Shown: piece after piece, positions 24,421 through 32,676 of the stretch
Position numbering within the stretch: position 1 is the stretch's first letter
Layout: the number at the start of each line of letters is the position of its first letter
NCBI RefSeq assembly: GCF_002917105.1
Contig: NZ_PQFZ01000032.1
Location: 1-42,320 of the forward strand
Length of the DNA: 42,320 nt
Origin: Allobosea psychrotolerans
GTDB lineage: Bacteria; Pseudomonadota; Alphaproteobacteria; Rhizobiales; Beijerinckiaceae
Direction: 5' to 3'
Position numbers and translations under genes: made by a program
The notes under the pieces: model-generated
Told to the model about the DNA's origin: nothing
The model's input: the letters and a program-made list of their open reading frames with translations, nothing else
Databases searched by the model: none

Positions 24421-25763
24421 TGGACGTCAGGCAGGAGACAGCGACGCGCTGGCGGCATCTGCCGTTCTCGGTCCTCGGGCAGTTGATCGCGACAGCCATG
24501 ATCGCGCTGCTCCTGGCTTTCGCGCTCCTGATCGCGGTCATTCGCCTGGGGGCGTTCGATCGCCTCCTGCAAAGCCCCGCCAGCCCCTTCGAGGGCCGGG
24601 TCGCGGCCCTCGTCGATGCGCTGACGAGCTCAACCTTCGAAAGCCGGGCCAAGGCGCGGGCGCTTGCGGAGCGGATCCTGCCCGGCACGATCCTGCTCGA
24701 TCCGCAGGAGCCTCGCGGCGACGAAAATACGATCGCTCAACTGAACCAGGCGCAGCAGGGCGGCGTAAGCTTCGCGCTCTTGAGGCAAAGGAGCGGGGAG
24801 GCTCCAGCCACTGCCGGACACAACGGCTCCAGGCTTCTGGTCTCGCTGCCCGATGGCGGGCTCCTCTCGGTGCCTGTTCCGGCTGAGGCGCTCTCATCCT
24901 CGTCCGGCCCGTTTCTCTGGCTCCTCTGCTCGCTCGTGATCGCATCGCTTGCAGCGGCGACCTGGGTCGTGACGCAGATCCGAAATCCGCTGCGCCGGAT
25001 CGCGAGTGCTTTCGCCGGCTTCGATGCGCGCCGGAACTGGGTCAGGCTGCCCGAGACGGGACCCTGCGAGATCCGCGACCTGACCGCGCAACTCAACGGG
25101 ATGGCTGACAGGACCGCCGCCCTGATGCGCGAGCGCGCCGTCGTCATAGGCGCGATCAATCATGACCTGCGCCTGCCGGTCACGCGCCTGCGCCTGCTGG
25201 CGGAGGAAATCGAGGATGTCGAGCTGAGGCGACGCAATCTGGCGAACCTCAAATCGATGGACGTGATGCTTCACGCCTCATTGGACTATCTGAAGCATGG
25301 TCGCCCCCTCCCGAAGCTTTGCTCGGTCGATCTGGTGGCGCTCCTGCGGACGGTCAGCGACGAGTTCGCCGATATGGGCTTCGACGTCGCCTATGCCGGA
25401 CCGAACCACCTGAAACTGCATTGCGATCCTGACCTGATCGAACGCGCCTTGAACAACCTGGTGGACAACGCCACGCGTTACGCCCCGACAGTGCGCCTGA
25501 GCGCCGGCCTCGCGGCCGACGGCAAGGTGGCCATCCAGGTCGTCGACGACGGGCCCGGCTTATCCGACGCCGACAAGAAGCGTGCGCTCGCCCCCTTCGA
25601 CACCGCGAAGGCGGCAGAGAAGCATGACGGCGCGCCGAACGGTTTCGGGCTCGGCCTGGCGATCGTGAAAATGATCGCCGAGGTCCATGACGGCCGGCTC
25701 GAATTGTCCGACGCAAAGCCGTTCGGCCTGACTGCGACCATAACCGTGCCCTGCGAACGCTGA
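24420..25763 (+). CDS. Sensor histidine kinase without an adjacent response regulator
   Basis: This 447-aa membrane kinase resembles EnvZ-type sensors. It has a transmembrane helix (about 18-42), a periplasmic region to about residue 160, a second helix (163-186), a HAMP domain, and the phosphoacceptor H248 in GAINHDLRLPVTRLRLL. The ATPase domain has NNLVDNATRYA, VDDGPGL and GFGLGLAIVKMIAE. No response regulator is encoded beside it, although the CpxR-like regulator is 3 kb upstream on the same strand. Its start overlaps the lipoprotein stop, so the lipoprotein and sensor may be a functional pair. Its normal partner cannot be known from sequence alone. Confidence 0.92.
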   Translation: MDVRQETATRWRHLPFSVLGQLIATAMIALLLAFALLIAVIRLGAFDRLLQSPASPFEGRVAALVDALTSSTFESRAKARALAERILPGTILLDPQEPRGDENTIAQLNQAQQGGVSFALLRQRSGEAPATAGHNGSRLLVSLPDGGLLSVPVPAEALSSSSGPFLWLLCSLVIASLAAATWVVTQIRNPLRRIASAFAGFDARRNWVRLPETGPCEIRDLTAQLNGMADRTAALMRERAVVIGAINHDLRLPVTRLRLLAEEIEDVELRRRNLANLKSMDVMLHASLDYLKHGRPLPKLCSVDLVALLRTVSDEFADMGFDVAYAGPNHLKLHCDPDLIERALNNLVDNATRYAPTVRLSAGLAADGKVAIQVVDDGPGLSDADKKRALAPFDTAKAAEKHDGAPNGFGLGLAIVKMIAEVHDGRLELSDAKPFGLTATITVPCER

Positions 25764-25835
25764 CCCCCGCGGCGCTTCACGACGCCGAGGCCGCGGCATG
25801 AGAGCTCAGCCCGAGTTCCCGGCGATGGAGACGAC

Positions 25836-27011
25836 ATGATTGCCTTGCAGATGTCGAGGGCGTGGCCACTGACGCGCAGCGCGCTGGGCCTGGCGTTCCT
25901 CGCCCTGGCCGGCTGCGCCTCGGCGCCGCGCACCCCCTTCACCTTGCAGGAGCAGGCGATCGCCCAGGTGCCAGGCTTTCCCGATGTCCGCGTCTGGGGA
26001 GACGGCAGCCTCGCCGATTTCGCCCGCCAGAGGCTGGGCCCGTCCCCCCGGAAGACAAGCTCGCTCACATATCTGGCGCTATCGGGCGGCGGCTCCGGCG
26101 GCGCTTTCGGGGCGGGCGTGCTGGCCGGGTGGACGGCCTCGGGAAAGCGCCCGCGTTTCGACCTGGTGAGCGGGGTCAGCACGGGGGCGTTGATCGCGCC
26201 CTTTGCCTTTCTGGGGCCCGGCTATGACGAGACCCTCATCCACATCTACACGAGCGGCATCACCAGCAAGCTCTACCAGATGAAGTGGTTGCCCTCGGGT
26301 TTGCTGGGCTCGGGCCTGCTGGAGGCCGGGCCGTTGCGCCGCATGGTCGAGCAATACGCCACGCGCGAACTGCTCACGGCCGTCGCGGCCGAGCACAGGA
26401 AAGGCCGCCGGTTGATCGTGGTCACCACAAACATGGACGCACAAAGGCCCGTCGTCTGGGACATGGGGCGTATCGCCAGCAGCGGGCAGCCCGGCGCGCT
26501 GAAGCTGTTCCAGGACGTGCTGGTCGCGTCAGCGAGCATTCCTGCAGCCTTCCCGCCGGTTCTGCTCGATGTCCAGGCAGGCTCCGGGAGCTTCCAGGAG
26601 CTGCATTCGGACGGCGCGACGGCAAACCAGGTCTTTACCATCCCCGACAGCGTGCTTCTCTCGCCCAGGCCAGGCCGATTGCCCGGTCTGGGCAAGGCCG
26701 ACCTGTATGTGATCATCAACAACGCGCTGATCCCGGAGTTCGACGTCGTCTCGAACTCCACATTTTCCGTGGGCAGCCGGGCCCTGTCGACCATGATCAA
26801 GGCGCAGACGCGAAGCGCCATCAACGCGACCTATGGCTTCTCCAAGCGCGCGGGCATCCGCTTTCACCTCGCGGCGATCGACAAGGCGGTTCCCTATAAC
26901 CCCACCGACGCCTTCAACCAGGACTACATGCAGACGATCTTCAAGCTCGGCTACGAGGAGAGCCTGTCCGGCAAGCTTTGGAAAAGCACCCCGCCCTTTG
27001 GCGGGTCGTGA
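25836..27011 (+). CDS. Patatin-like phospholipase lipoprotein
   Basis: This 391-aa protein has a lipoprotein signal ending LALAGC (C27). The patatin domain contains the oxyanion loop LSGGGSGGAFGAGVLAGW (residues 82-99), the nucleophile elbow GVSTG (S115) and the catalytic aspartate in SDGAT (D259), where the usual DGG is DGA. Patatins are acyl hydrolases that cleave membrane phospholipids, here probably in the outer membrane or periplasm. The ATG at 25836 is preceded by TGGAG five bases upstream. The gene is 72 bp downstream of the kinase and likely in the same operon, fitting an envelope-remodelling role. The arrangement is consistent with CpxR-type control but this is inferred. Confidence 0.9.
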   Translation: MIALQMSRAWPLTRSALGLAFLALAGCASAPRTPFTLQEQAIAQVPGFPDVRVWGDGSLADFARQRLGPSPRKTSSLTYLALSGGGSGGAFGAGVLAGWTASGKRPRFDLVSGVSTGALIAPFAFLGPGYDETLIHIYTSGITSKLYQMKWLPSGLLGSGLLEAGPLRRMVEQYATRELLTAVAAEHRKGRRLIVVTTNMDAQRPVVWDMGRIASSGQPGALKLFQDVLVASASIPAAFPPVLLDVQAGSGSFQELHSDGATANQVFTIPDSVLLSPRPGRLPGLGKADLYVIINNALIPEFDVVSNSTFSVGSRALSTMIKAQTRSAINATYGFSKRAGIRFHLAAIDKAVPYNPTDAFNQDYMQTIFKLGYEESLSGKLWKSTPPFGGS

Positions 27012-27251
27012 GACAGCGGCTCGACGTGACGCTTCATACGTCCACCCGCGAGGGGTGATCGACTTCATTCGCCTATTCCGAGATCGTCTCTTGAGATTCA
27101 AAAATAATATTTATGTATAAATACTGATATTCTGCGACCAGAAACAATTCATTACACCGCAGAAAATTGCCAATACAAAACATTAATAGAATATTATCCA
27201 TAGTAATGGCATCACGACCGAAGATTGATATGCTATACAATGGAGCTGCAG
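27012..27251. promoter_or_regulatory. AT-rich region upstream of the secretin gene
   Basis: The stretch 27085-27240 is strikingly AT-rich for this genome, for example AATAATATTTATGTATAAAT at 27104-27123. It probably holds the secretin promoter and may attract AT-binding regulators such as MucR-type or nucleoid proteins. No clear -35/-10 pair stands out. GGAG at 27242-27245 is the secretin ribosome-binding site. Confidence 0.4.
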
Positions 27252-28805
27252 ATGCCTAAGCTCGAATCTCCATGGCGCCGCAACCTGACCACCAATCGCG
27301 CGATCGAAGGACGCCACGCCTTGCCGCGTGCGCGCGGGGCCGGTCGAAAGCGCGCCTGGCCGAGACGATGGCCGGGCGCGGCGCTCCTCAGGTTGGCCAC
27401 GGCGCTCATCTGGCTGGCCGCAGCGCCTGCATCCGCGCAGACGACGATCCCCTCGCCGGTCATCACGGTGGGCGGGAGCGAGCATATGGTCTCTCGCAAG
27501 GTGCCCTTGTCCGTCGGCCGATCGATCATCGTCGAGCTGCCGCGCGATGCGCGGGAGGTCTTCGTCGCCGATCCGAAAGTGGCCAATGCAGTGGTCCGGT
27601 CGGCGCGCCGGCTCTTCGTGATCGGCATCAGCGCCGGCGCGACATCGATCTTTGCGATCGACGCCGATGGCAAGCAGATTTCCGGGCTGGAGATCGACGT
27701 GGGGCGTGATCTCGACGAGCTGCGCCAGAGCTTGCGGACCGTCCTGCCCAAGGCGCGGATCGAGGTGAAGTCCGCCGGAGGATCGATCCTGCTGGTCGGC
27801 GAGGTTGCAAACGCCTCCGAGGCCACGCAAGCGGCCGACATCGCCACAACCTTCCTGGGCGGCTCTGCGGCCGACAAGTCGAAGGGCGCGGTGATCAACT
27901 CATTGTCGATCCGCGATCGCGATCAGGTGATGGTGCGTGTCGTCGTCGCCGAGGTCTCGCGCAAGGCGATCAAGCAGCTGGGGATCAATCTCAGCGGGCA
28001 ATGGAAGATCGGGAATGTCTCCGTCTCCCCCACGATCGACAACCCGTTTTCGCAACTGCCACAGCAGCTGTCGAGCACATCCATTTCGGCCGGCATCGGC
28101 AATTCGACGAATGTGACCATGCGCGCGCTCGAACGCGCCGGCCTGTCGCGGGTCCTCGCCGAGCCCACGGTGACGGCGATCTCGGGCGAAAGCGCGAAAT
28201 TCACCGCCGGCGGCGAGGTCCCGATCCCGACCGGGTACACATGCGACAACGGCAAGTGCACGCTGGGCGTGAGCTACAAGCCGATCGGCGTCGCGCTCAA
28301 TTTCACGCCGATAGTCCTGTCCGGCAACAAGATCAGCATGCGGATCGCCACGGAGGTCACCGAACTCGACTACGAGAACCAGCTCCGTCTCAGCAACACG
28401 AGCAGCTCGGACAGCGAATCCGTCAATGCGCCGGCTTTCCGCGTGCGCAAGTCGGACACCACCGTCGAACTGCCATCGGGAGGCACGATCGCAACGGCAG
28501 GCCTGCTCCAGCGCGTCACCAAACAGACCATCAACGGATTTCCCGGCCTGATGAACGTGCCGATCATCGGGGCGCTGTTCCGTTCGCGCGACTATCAGCG
28601 CGAGGAGACCGAGCTGATGATCACAGCCACGCCCTATATCGCCAGGGCGATGGACCCGGACCAAGTGCAGCGGCCCGATGACGGCTTCGTCGAAGCCCAC
28701 GACGCCCAAGCCGTATTGCTGGGGCGATTGAACAAGCTCTATGGGGGAACAGGCACGCCGCCGCCCCAGAGCTATAAGGGTCGGGTCGGCTTCATCCGCG
28801 ATTGA
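27252..28805 (+). CDS. cpaC: CpaC-type secretin (Flp/Tad pilus outer-membrane channel)
   Basis: This 517-aa protein has a long basic N-terminus and a signal peptide ending APASAQ. The N-terminal secretin domain (IIVELPRDAREVFVADPKVA) is followed by a BON-like part (ILLVGEVANASEATQAADIA). The secretin core contains LSRVLAEPTVTAISGESAKF, AGGEVPIPTGY and GTIATAGLLQRVTKQTINGF, ending at VPIIGALFRSRDYQREETEL. Such proteins form the outer-membrane pore for Tad pili. The ATG at 27252 has GGAG six bases upstream, and ATG 27240 is possible. No other tad/cpa genes are present in the window, so it is either a stray paralogue or serves a cluster elsewhere. A cysteine pair, TCDNGKC, sits between the core strands. 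Confidence 0.92.
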   Translation: MPKLESPWRRNLTTNRAIEGRHALPRARGAGRKRAWPRRWPGAALLRLATALIWLAAAPASAQTTIPSPVITVGGSEHMVSRKVPLSVGRSIIVELPRDAREVFVADPKVANAVVRSARRLFVIGISAGATSIFAIDADGKQISGLEIDVGRDLDELRQSLRTVLPKARIEVKSAGGSILLVGEVANASEATQAADIATTFLGGSAADKSKGAVINSLSIRDRDQVMVRVVVAEVSRKAIKQLGINLSGQWKIGNVSVSPTIDNPFSQLPQQLSSTSISAGIGNSTNVTMRALERAGLSRVLAEPTVTAISGESAKFTAGGEVPIPTGYTCDNGKCTLGVSYKPIGVALNFTPIVLSGNKISMRIATEVTELDYENQLRLSNTSSSDSESVNAPAFRVRKSDTTVELPSGGTIATAGLLQRVTKQTINGFPGLMNVPIIGALFRSRDYQREETELMITATPYIARAMDPDQVQRPDDGFVEAHDAQAVLLGRLNKLYGGTGTPPPQSYKGRVGFIRD

Positions 28806-28871
28806 GTCCTTCATTCCCGACGGCGTCCTGGCCGCGATCCTCGGGACGCGCATGATGGCGACCCTGCCGCC

Positions 28872-29411
28872 TCATCGATAGGGATGAGCATTCCTGGGGA
28901 CCAGCCCGAGATATTCGGCGAGGATGAGCAGCCCGGCCGTGACGCGGAAGCCGATCGCGCCGGGAATGGTCTCATGGTCGAGGGCGACGCGGTCGAGCGC
29001 CTGGAGCGTCGCCTCCCCCGCCCCGTCGATGACGGCCTTGCGCATGGCGTTGAGGCGCGACTGGAGGCGCAGGATCACCTCATCCGACAACTCCCGCCCC
29101 GAGCCCACCCCGACGACGATGAGACCGACCGGCACGCCCTTGGCCGCCCGCCAGCGCCGCGTCGTCTCGGCATATTCCTCGCCCGCATCGTAAAGCTCGC
29201 GGCGCAGGCGACAATCGAGCACATGCCGGCCGAGCGGCGAGGCGCAGAGCTGGTCATGATTGCCCCTGCGGTGCGGCTGGGCGAGCACCGTCGCCCGCTC
29301 GCCCTGCTCCCGCTTGAGGCGCGCCGCCTGCCGCTCAGTGGCGCTCGGGCGCTGCGGGCGCCCATTGGGCTCGCGCAAGACCATTGCGCGCTTCTTGCCG
29401 GGCCTGCTCAT
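28872..29411 (-). CDS. Hypothetical protein of a phage-like cluster
   Basis: This 179-aa basic protein starts MSRPGKKRAMVLREPNGRPQ and includes ATERQAARLKREQGERATVL, LGRHVLDCRLRRELYDAGEE and ALDRVALDHETIPGAIGFRV. I do not recognise a family. The first 50 residues look disordered and basic, the rest helical, and VGLIVVGVGSG and AGLLILAEYLGL look like buried segments. It overlaps the replication-type gene upstream by ATGA, so the two form an operon. Such small proteins commonly follow phage replication genes. No catalytic motif can be seen. Confidence 0.75.
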   Translation of the reverse strand: MSRPGKKRAMVLREPNGRPQRPSATERQAARLKREQGERATVLAQPHRRGNHDQLCASPLGRHVLDCRLRRELYDAGEEYAETTRRWRAAKGVPVGLIVVGVGSGRELSDEVILRLQSRLNAMRKAVIDGAGEATLQALDRVALDHETIPGAIGFRVTAGLLILAEYLGLVPRNAHPYR

Positions 29412-30286
29412 GCTGCCTTGTCCTTTTCTGCCATGTCTTTTGCTGCCTGGCCCTGCTGTTCAGGGGCCGGGAAATACCAGCCCTCGGCCTTGGTCCTGGG
29501 GTGCTGCGTCGTCATTCCCGGCTTGTGGCCGGCCGCCACGCGCTCGCGCCATTCCGCCGTTCCCTTGACGACGAAGACTTTTGGCGGCCCCTGGCTCACT
29601 GGGGCCGGGCTGCGTTTCAGCAGCGCCTCGGCGATGATCGGGCCATAGAACTTCCACGAGCTGACCCTGCCGCCCGACGCCGGGCGGGCCCGGATGACCG
29701 GGAGGATGTCGCGCTCGAGATCGGCCCCGCGATGCAGCCATTCCGCGATCGGCGCGAAGGACCCCAGCCTCTGCGAGCCCGCAGCCTCGCAGCAGCGCCG
29801 TTGCGCCTCATCCAGAGCGAGATCCGGCGCGCGCGGCGCAGACGATGCCGCGCCAGCGGATTCGTCTTGTGTTTCTGACTCTGCCTCTGACTCTGGGAGC
29901 GTTGCGCAACGTCCCGGCAACGCAGCCTGGCCGTTGCGCATCACGTCCCGGTGCTTGGCTTCACGGTGCCTGCGCGAGCGCTCCGTGCTCCTGTCGCTCT
30001 CATATTGGCGGGTTTTCCAGGCGCTCACCGCATCGCCCGTGATCATGCCGATCTCGGCCATCGCGGCGAAGGTCGCCGCGATCGTGCCGGCCGGCTCGCA
30101 CAGGGCGGCGGCGACGCGGCGCGGCGTCGTCTCGAAGCGCCCGCCATCATCGGTCTCGGCCGCGCTTTCAAGGAGCGCGTGCCAGACCGCGATCGCAACA
30201 GAGCGCGAGCAGGCGGCGATGACCGCGACCTCGGCGAGCTTGTCGTCCTTCACCGTGCCGGCATAGGCGCGATACCAGCGGCTCAT
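29408..30286 (-). CDS. Phage-type replication/HTH protein (O-like)
   Basis: This 292-aa protein begins MSRWYRAYAGTVKDDKLAEV, followed by ALLESAAETDDGGRFETTPR and AALCEPAGTIAATFAAMAEI, an N-terminal winged-helix arrangement seen in phage replication initiators. SAWKTRQYESDRSTERSRRH is the characteristic linker. The C-terminal half, GSFAPIAEWLHRGADLERDI and SSWKFYGPIIAEALLK, resembles the conserved tail of these proteins. It probably binds a phage or plasmid origin, though that is family-based inference. It is coupled by ATGA overlaps to the downstream gene and to the small frame upstream. With a repressor nearby it marks a prophage remnant. Confidence 0.8.
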   Translation of the reverse strand: MSRWYRAYAGTVKDDKLAEVAVIAACSRSVAIAVWHALLESAAETDDGGRFETTPRRVAAALCEPAGTIAATFAAMAEIGMITGDAVSAWKTRQYESDRSTERSRRHREAKHRDVMRNGQAALPGRCATLPESEAESETQDESAGAASSAPRAPDLALDEAQRRCCEAAGSQRLGSFAPIAEWLHRGADLERDILPVIRARPASGGRVSSWKFYGPIIAEALLKRSPAPVSQGPPKVFVVKGTAEWRERVAAGHKPGMTTQHPRTKAEGWYFPAPEQQGQAAKDMAEKDKAA

Positions 30287-30540
30287 CGGAAAGCCTCGCC
30301 TGTGCGGCAGCCGTCATTCCGGGGCGGGCTGTCAGTGTGGGCGCCCGTCTGGAAAGGTGAGCCCTCATCCTGAGGAGCCACGCAGCGGCGTCTCGAAGGA
30401 TGCTCCAGATGGTTCGGGAGCCTCCTGGAGCATCCTTCGAGACGCCATTCCCAACGGAATGGCTCCTCAGGATGAGGGCTCGCGGTCGCATTGATTTGCC
30501 CGGGCTTGAGACGGCGCAGCGCCTGGAGAGCGGGCTTCAT
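30283..30540 (-). CDS. Small frame interrupted by a palindromic repeat
   Basis: This 85-codon frame starts at ATG 30540, overlapping the stop of the gene before it, and ends with a TGA that overlaps the next start. Only the beginning, MKPALQALRRLKPGQINATA, looks like native protein. Residues 22-62 (from PHPEEPFRWEWRLEG to APQDEG) are encoded by the 123-bp palindromic repeat 30359-30481. The coupling at both ends suggests that a real small gene existed and that the repeat landed in it without breaking the frame. It may still be translated to keep the operon coupled, or be a degenerate gene. No function is assigned. Confidence 0.45.
   Translation of the reverse strand: MKPALQALRRLKPGQINATASPHPEEPFRWEWRLEGCSRRLPNHLEHPSRRRCVAPQDEGSPFQTGAHTDSPPRNDGCRTGEAFR
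30359..30481. repeat. Palindromic repeat family A, copy 1
   Basis: This element of about 123 bp has nested inverted repeats. The outer arms GAGCCCTCATCCTGAGGAGC and their complement are at 30359-30379 and 30461-30481. The inner arms GCGTCTCGAAGGATGCTCCA and their complement are at 30388-30407 and 30426-30445. It should fold into a strong cruciform or RNA hairpin. Three other copies are in the window. Confidence 0.85.
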
Positions 30541-30749
30541 GGCGCGTCCCGATCACGAGCTGCGTCCCGCTCGCGGAGACGGGCGAGCGAGCGGATGATC
30601 AACCGCTCGGACTGGACGGGCGCCTTGTCGAGCTCGGCCTCCGCCGCCTCGATCAGCTCCTGCTCACGCCGTTCTTGCTCGCGCCTGAGCTGGGCCTGGC
30701 GGGAGAGCCGGGTCGAGGCGTCCTTGAAGGAGATGATGCTGGCGGTCAT
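30537..30749 (-). CDS. Small coiled-coil protein
   Basis: This 70-aa protein starts MTASIISFKDASTRLSRQAQ and continues as a charged helix, RREQERREQELIEAAEAELD, that reads as a coiled coil, ending with a basic tail. I do not recognise a family. It overlaps the next frame (30540) by ATGA, so it belongs to the phage-like operon. The start at ATG 30749 is inferred because residues upstream in the same frame look unlike protein. A dimeric nucleic-acid-binding accessory is possible but not shown. Confidence 0.5.
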   Translation of the reverse strand: MTASIISFKDASTRLSRQAQLRREQERREQELIEAAEAELDKAPVQSERLIIRSLARLRERDAARDRDAP

Positions 30750-30854
30750 GGCCCGGTCCTCAGCGTTGCGCCGGATCGAGCCGCGCCGGGCGCTCCCGGC
30801 CATGCGATCCCGTCCAGCGCGATCGTGCGCTTGCGGGAGCCCGTTAGGACACTC

Positions 30855-30977
30855 CAGCCCTCATCCTGAGGAGCCGCGCAGCGGCGTCTCGAAGGATGTT
30901 CCAGATGGTTCGGGAGCCTCCTGGAGCATCCTTCGAGACGCCATTCCCAACGGAATGGCTCCTCAGGATGAGGGCTG
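30855..30977. repeat. Palindromic repeat family A, copy 2
   Basis: Nearly identical to copy 1: outer arms CAGCCCTCATCCTGAGGAGC and complement, inner arms around GGCGTCTCGAAGGATGTTCC and complement. It lies only about 370 bp from copy 1 in the same orientation, so recombination between the two could remove the small gene between them. Confidence 0.85.
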
Positions 30978-31192
30978 AGGAGGTTGCCAAGAGGTGCGGG
31001 GCGGCTGTCACGGGCCGCCCCGCCAGTTGCGCGCCGGGACGAGCGCGAGGAGAAAGCCTGGGATGCGGGCGGCCCCTGCAAGGGCCGGCCTTCGCTTCGC
31101 ATCATCGGGGGGAGGACACCCGAGACACACGCCGTCCGGTCGGCGGATTGGTGAACGGTGGATTGACAGGAGGCGGCGCGCAGCGCGGGCGG

Positions 31193-31252
31193 ACGCCCAA
31201 GCCGGGCGGGGCCGCCAAACGCCTCGAAGACATCGTCGAAGGGGTTCATCAT
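31193..31252 (-). pseudogene. Fragment of a Cro-like regulator gene
   Basis: From ATG 31252 the reverse strand reads MMNPFDDVFEAFGGPARLGR, which looks like the opening of a small Cro/YdaS-type regulator. The frame then turns into proline/alanine-rich sequence without the expected recognition helix. This suggests a frameshift or decay after about codon 20. It is divergent from the S24 repressor, with the operators between them, exactly where a cro gene would lie. The recognition comes from pattern memory. Confidence 0.35.
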
Positions 31253-31259
31253 GGACATC

Positions 31260-31317
31260 TACGATACATATTGTATCGTATCGGTCAAGATGAAACGTAT
31301 CGTGAAGCGTGCGATAC
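31260..31317. promoter_or_regulatory. Repressor operators upstream of the S24 gene
   Basis: TACGATACA-TAT-TGTATCGTA (31260-31280) is a perfect dyad with 9-bp arms. A second, looser dyad, GTATCG-N9-CGATAC, lies at 31297-31317. Both are directly before the repressor start at 31325, so autoregulation is likely. A related site occurs at 33026-33046. Confidence 0.6.
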
Positions 31318-31324
31318 AGGAGCC

Positions 31325-32062
31325 ATGGACACACCCGCCGATCGCCTGCGAAGCGCCCGGGAGCTGAGAGGCTTCCCCACCCCGACGGAGGCCGCCCAGG
31401 CCTTCGGCTGGAACGAGGTCACCTACCGGGCCCATGAGAATGGCGGGCGCGGCATCAAGCAGCCCGTGGCGGAGAAATATGCCAGCGCCTTCCGCGTCAA
31501 GGCGGGCTGGATCCTGTTCGGCGACGGCGAGGCGCCCAGCGGCGGCGACGGCCCTGCCGTCGCGCCAAGACCCGCCTCGCCGCGCGGCTATCTGGCCGAG
31601 CCCAATGCGGTCTTCGAGGGCCAGGCCGCGCTCCCGAAAACCCATGGACCCAGCGACATCCAGGAACTCGGCATCACGGTCGGCGGCTTTGCCAGCGATG
31701 ACGACGCCTTCGAGATGAACGGCCAGGTGATCGACATGGTCAAGCGGCCGATCGGCATCCTGGACCGCAAGGACGTCTTCGCGCTGCGCGTCTCCAATGA
31801 CAGCATGGCGCCCAAATATGAGGATGGCGAGCGCGTCTATGTCGAGAAGCGCAAGCCCGCCATCCGCGACTATGTCGTCATCGAGTTGAAGCCGGCCGAG
31901 GAAGGCCGCCCCGGCAAATCCTTCATCAAGCGCCTGGTCTCGATGAATTCCGGCAGGGTCACGGTCGAGCAGTTCAACCCCGCCGGCCGGCTCGAATTCG
32001 ACGCCAGCGCGATCAAGCAGATCCTGCGTGTGATCCCGGAACGGGAACTCAGGGGCGAGTGA
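31325..32062 (+). CDS. CI-like phage repressor with S24 peptidase domain
   Basis: This 245-aa protein has an N-terminal helix-turn-helix (about residues 5-60: RLRSARELRGFPTPTEAAQA, FGWNEVTYRAHENG, IKQPVAEKYASAF). Its C-terminal LexA-like S24 domain contains ALRVSNDSMAPKYEDGERVY with catalytic S160, and GKSFIKRLVSMNSGR with K202. Repressors of this type keep a prophage silent and cut themselves when RecA is activated. I could not place the cleavage site with confidence. ATG 31325 is chosen because it starts the HTH. Dyad operators lie directly upstream. The repressor survives although structural phage genes are absent from the window. Confidence 0.9.
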   Translation: MDTPADRLRSARELRGFPTPTEAAQAFGWNEVTYRAHENGGRGIKQPVAEKYASAFRVKAGWILFGDGEAPSGGDGPAVAPRPASPRGYLAEPNAVFEGQAALPKTHGPSDIQELGITVGGFASDDDAFEMNGQVIDMVKRPIGILDRKDVFALRVSNDSMAPKYEDGERVYVEKRKPAIRDYVVIELKPAEEGRPGKSFIKRLVSMNSGRVTVEQFNPAGRLEFDASAIKQILRVIPERELRGE

Positions 32063-32676
32063 GGGAGCGCAGCCTCAGCTTCATGTGCTGCGTCGCGGGG
32101 CGATGAGGCTGAGCGTTTTTGCTTCTTTGCTTTGAAACACGCCGTCATCCCGGGCGTAGCCCTCGGGTCCGATCTTCGATCGGCCCAAGGATAAACTCCG
32201 CGCAGCCCCGGGATCCGAAGCGCGTCATGGTCGGGCTTGGCCCGACCATCTCGCAAATCAGAGCACTCTGGTTGTGAGTTTCTCAGGCCCACGCCCGAGC
32301 GTGACGGCAGGGCTCGCTCTTCCCTTCTCCCCTGGCGGGAGAAGGTGGCGCGCAGCGCCGGATGAGGGGGCGCCGTGCCCTGTCCGGCTGGCGTCGCACT
32401 CTGCTAAATGGTGAACTCACAGCGCCCCCTCATCCGTCTCGGCTGCGCCGAGCCACCTTCTCCCGCGAGGGGAGAAGGGAAGCGCGCCCGTCATTCTCGG
32501 GCAGAGCGAAGCGCAGAGCCCCGAGAACAATGCTCTACGATGGATCCCGGAGCGGCGCGGCTTCGCCGCTTGTCCGGGACGACGGCGCGTTTCTCGACCA
32601 AGACAGCAAGCCTCAGCTCCTTGCTCTGACGCGCTATCTCCATGCGAGAACCGCACCCACATCGCTCGAATGCGCC
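32063..32676. other. Repeat-filled intergenic region
   Basis: No gene is seen. The region consists largely of intergenic repeats: CCGTCATCCCGGGCGTAGCC at about 32142 with GGGATCC near 32210, then the large inverted repeat at 32319-32482, then a CGTCATTCTCGGGC-type element from about 32490 to 32585. These look like stacked insertions of different repeat families. Confidence 0.55.
32319..32482. repeat. Inverted repeat family B, copy 1
   Basis: Left arm CTTCCCTTCTCCCCT with GGGAGAAGGTGGC, and right arm GCCACCTTCTCCCGCGAGG with GGAGAAGGGAAG, are complementary over more than 25 bp. The inner arms GGATGAGGGGGCGCC (left) and GCGCCCCCTCATCC (right) also pair. A second, shortened copy lies at 41193-41330. 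Confidence 0.75.

Larger units (their letters stand above)
30978..31324. other. Control region between operons of the phage remnant
   Basis: After repeat copy 2 the only supportable elements are a Cro-like gene fragment on the reverse strand (31193-31252) and the repressor operators (31260-31317). The remainder (30978-31192) shows no convincing gene in any frame. Confidence 0.4.
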
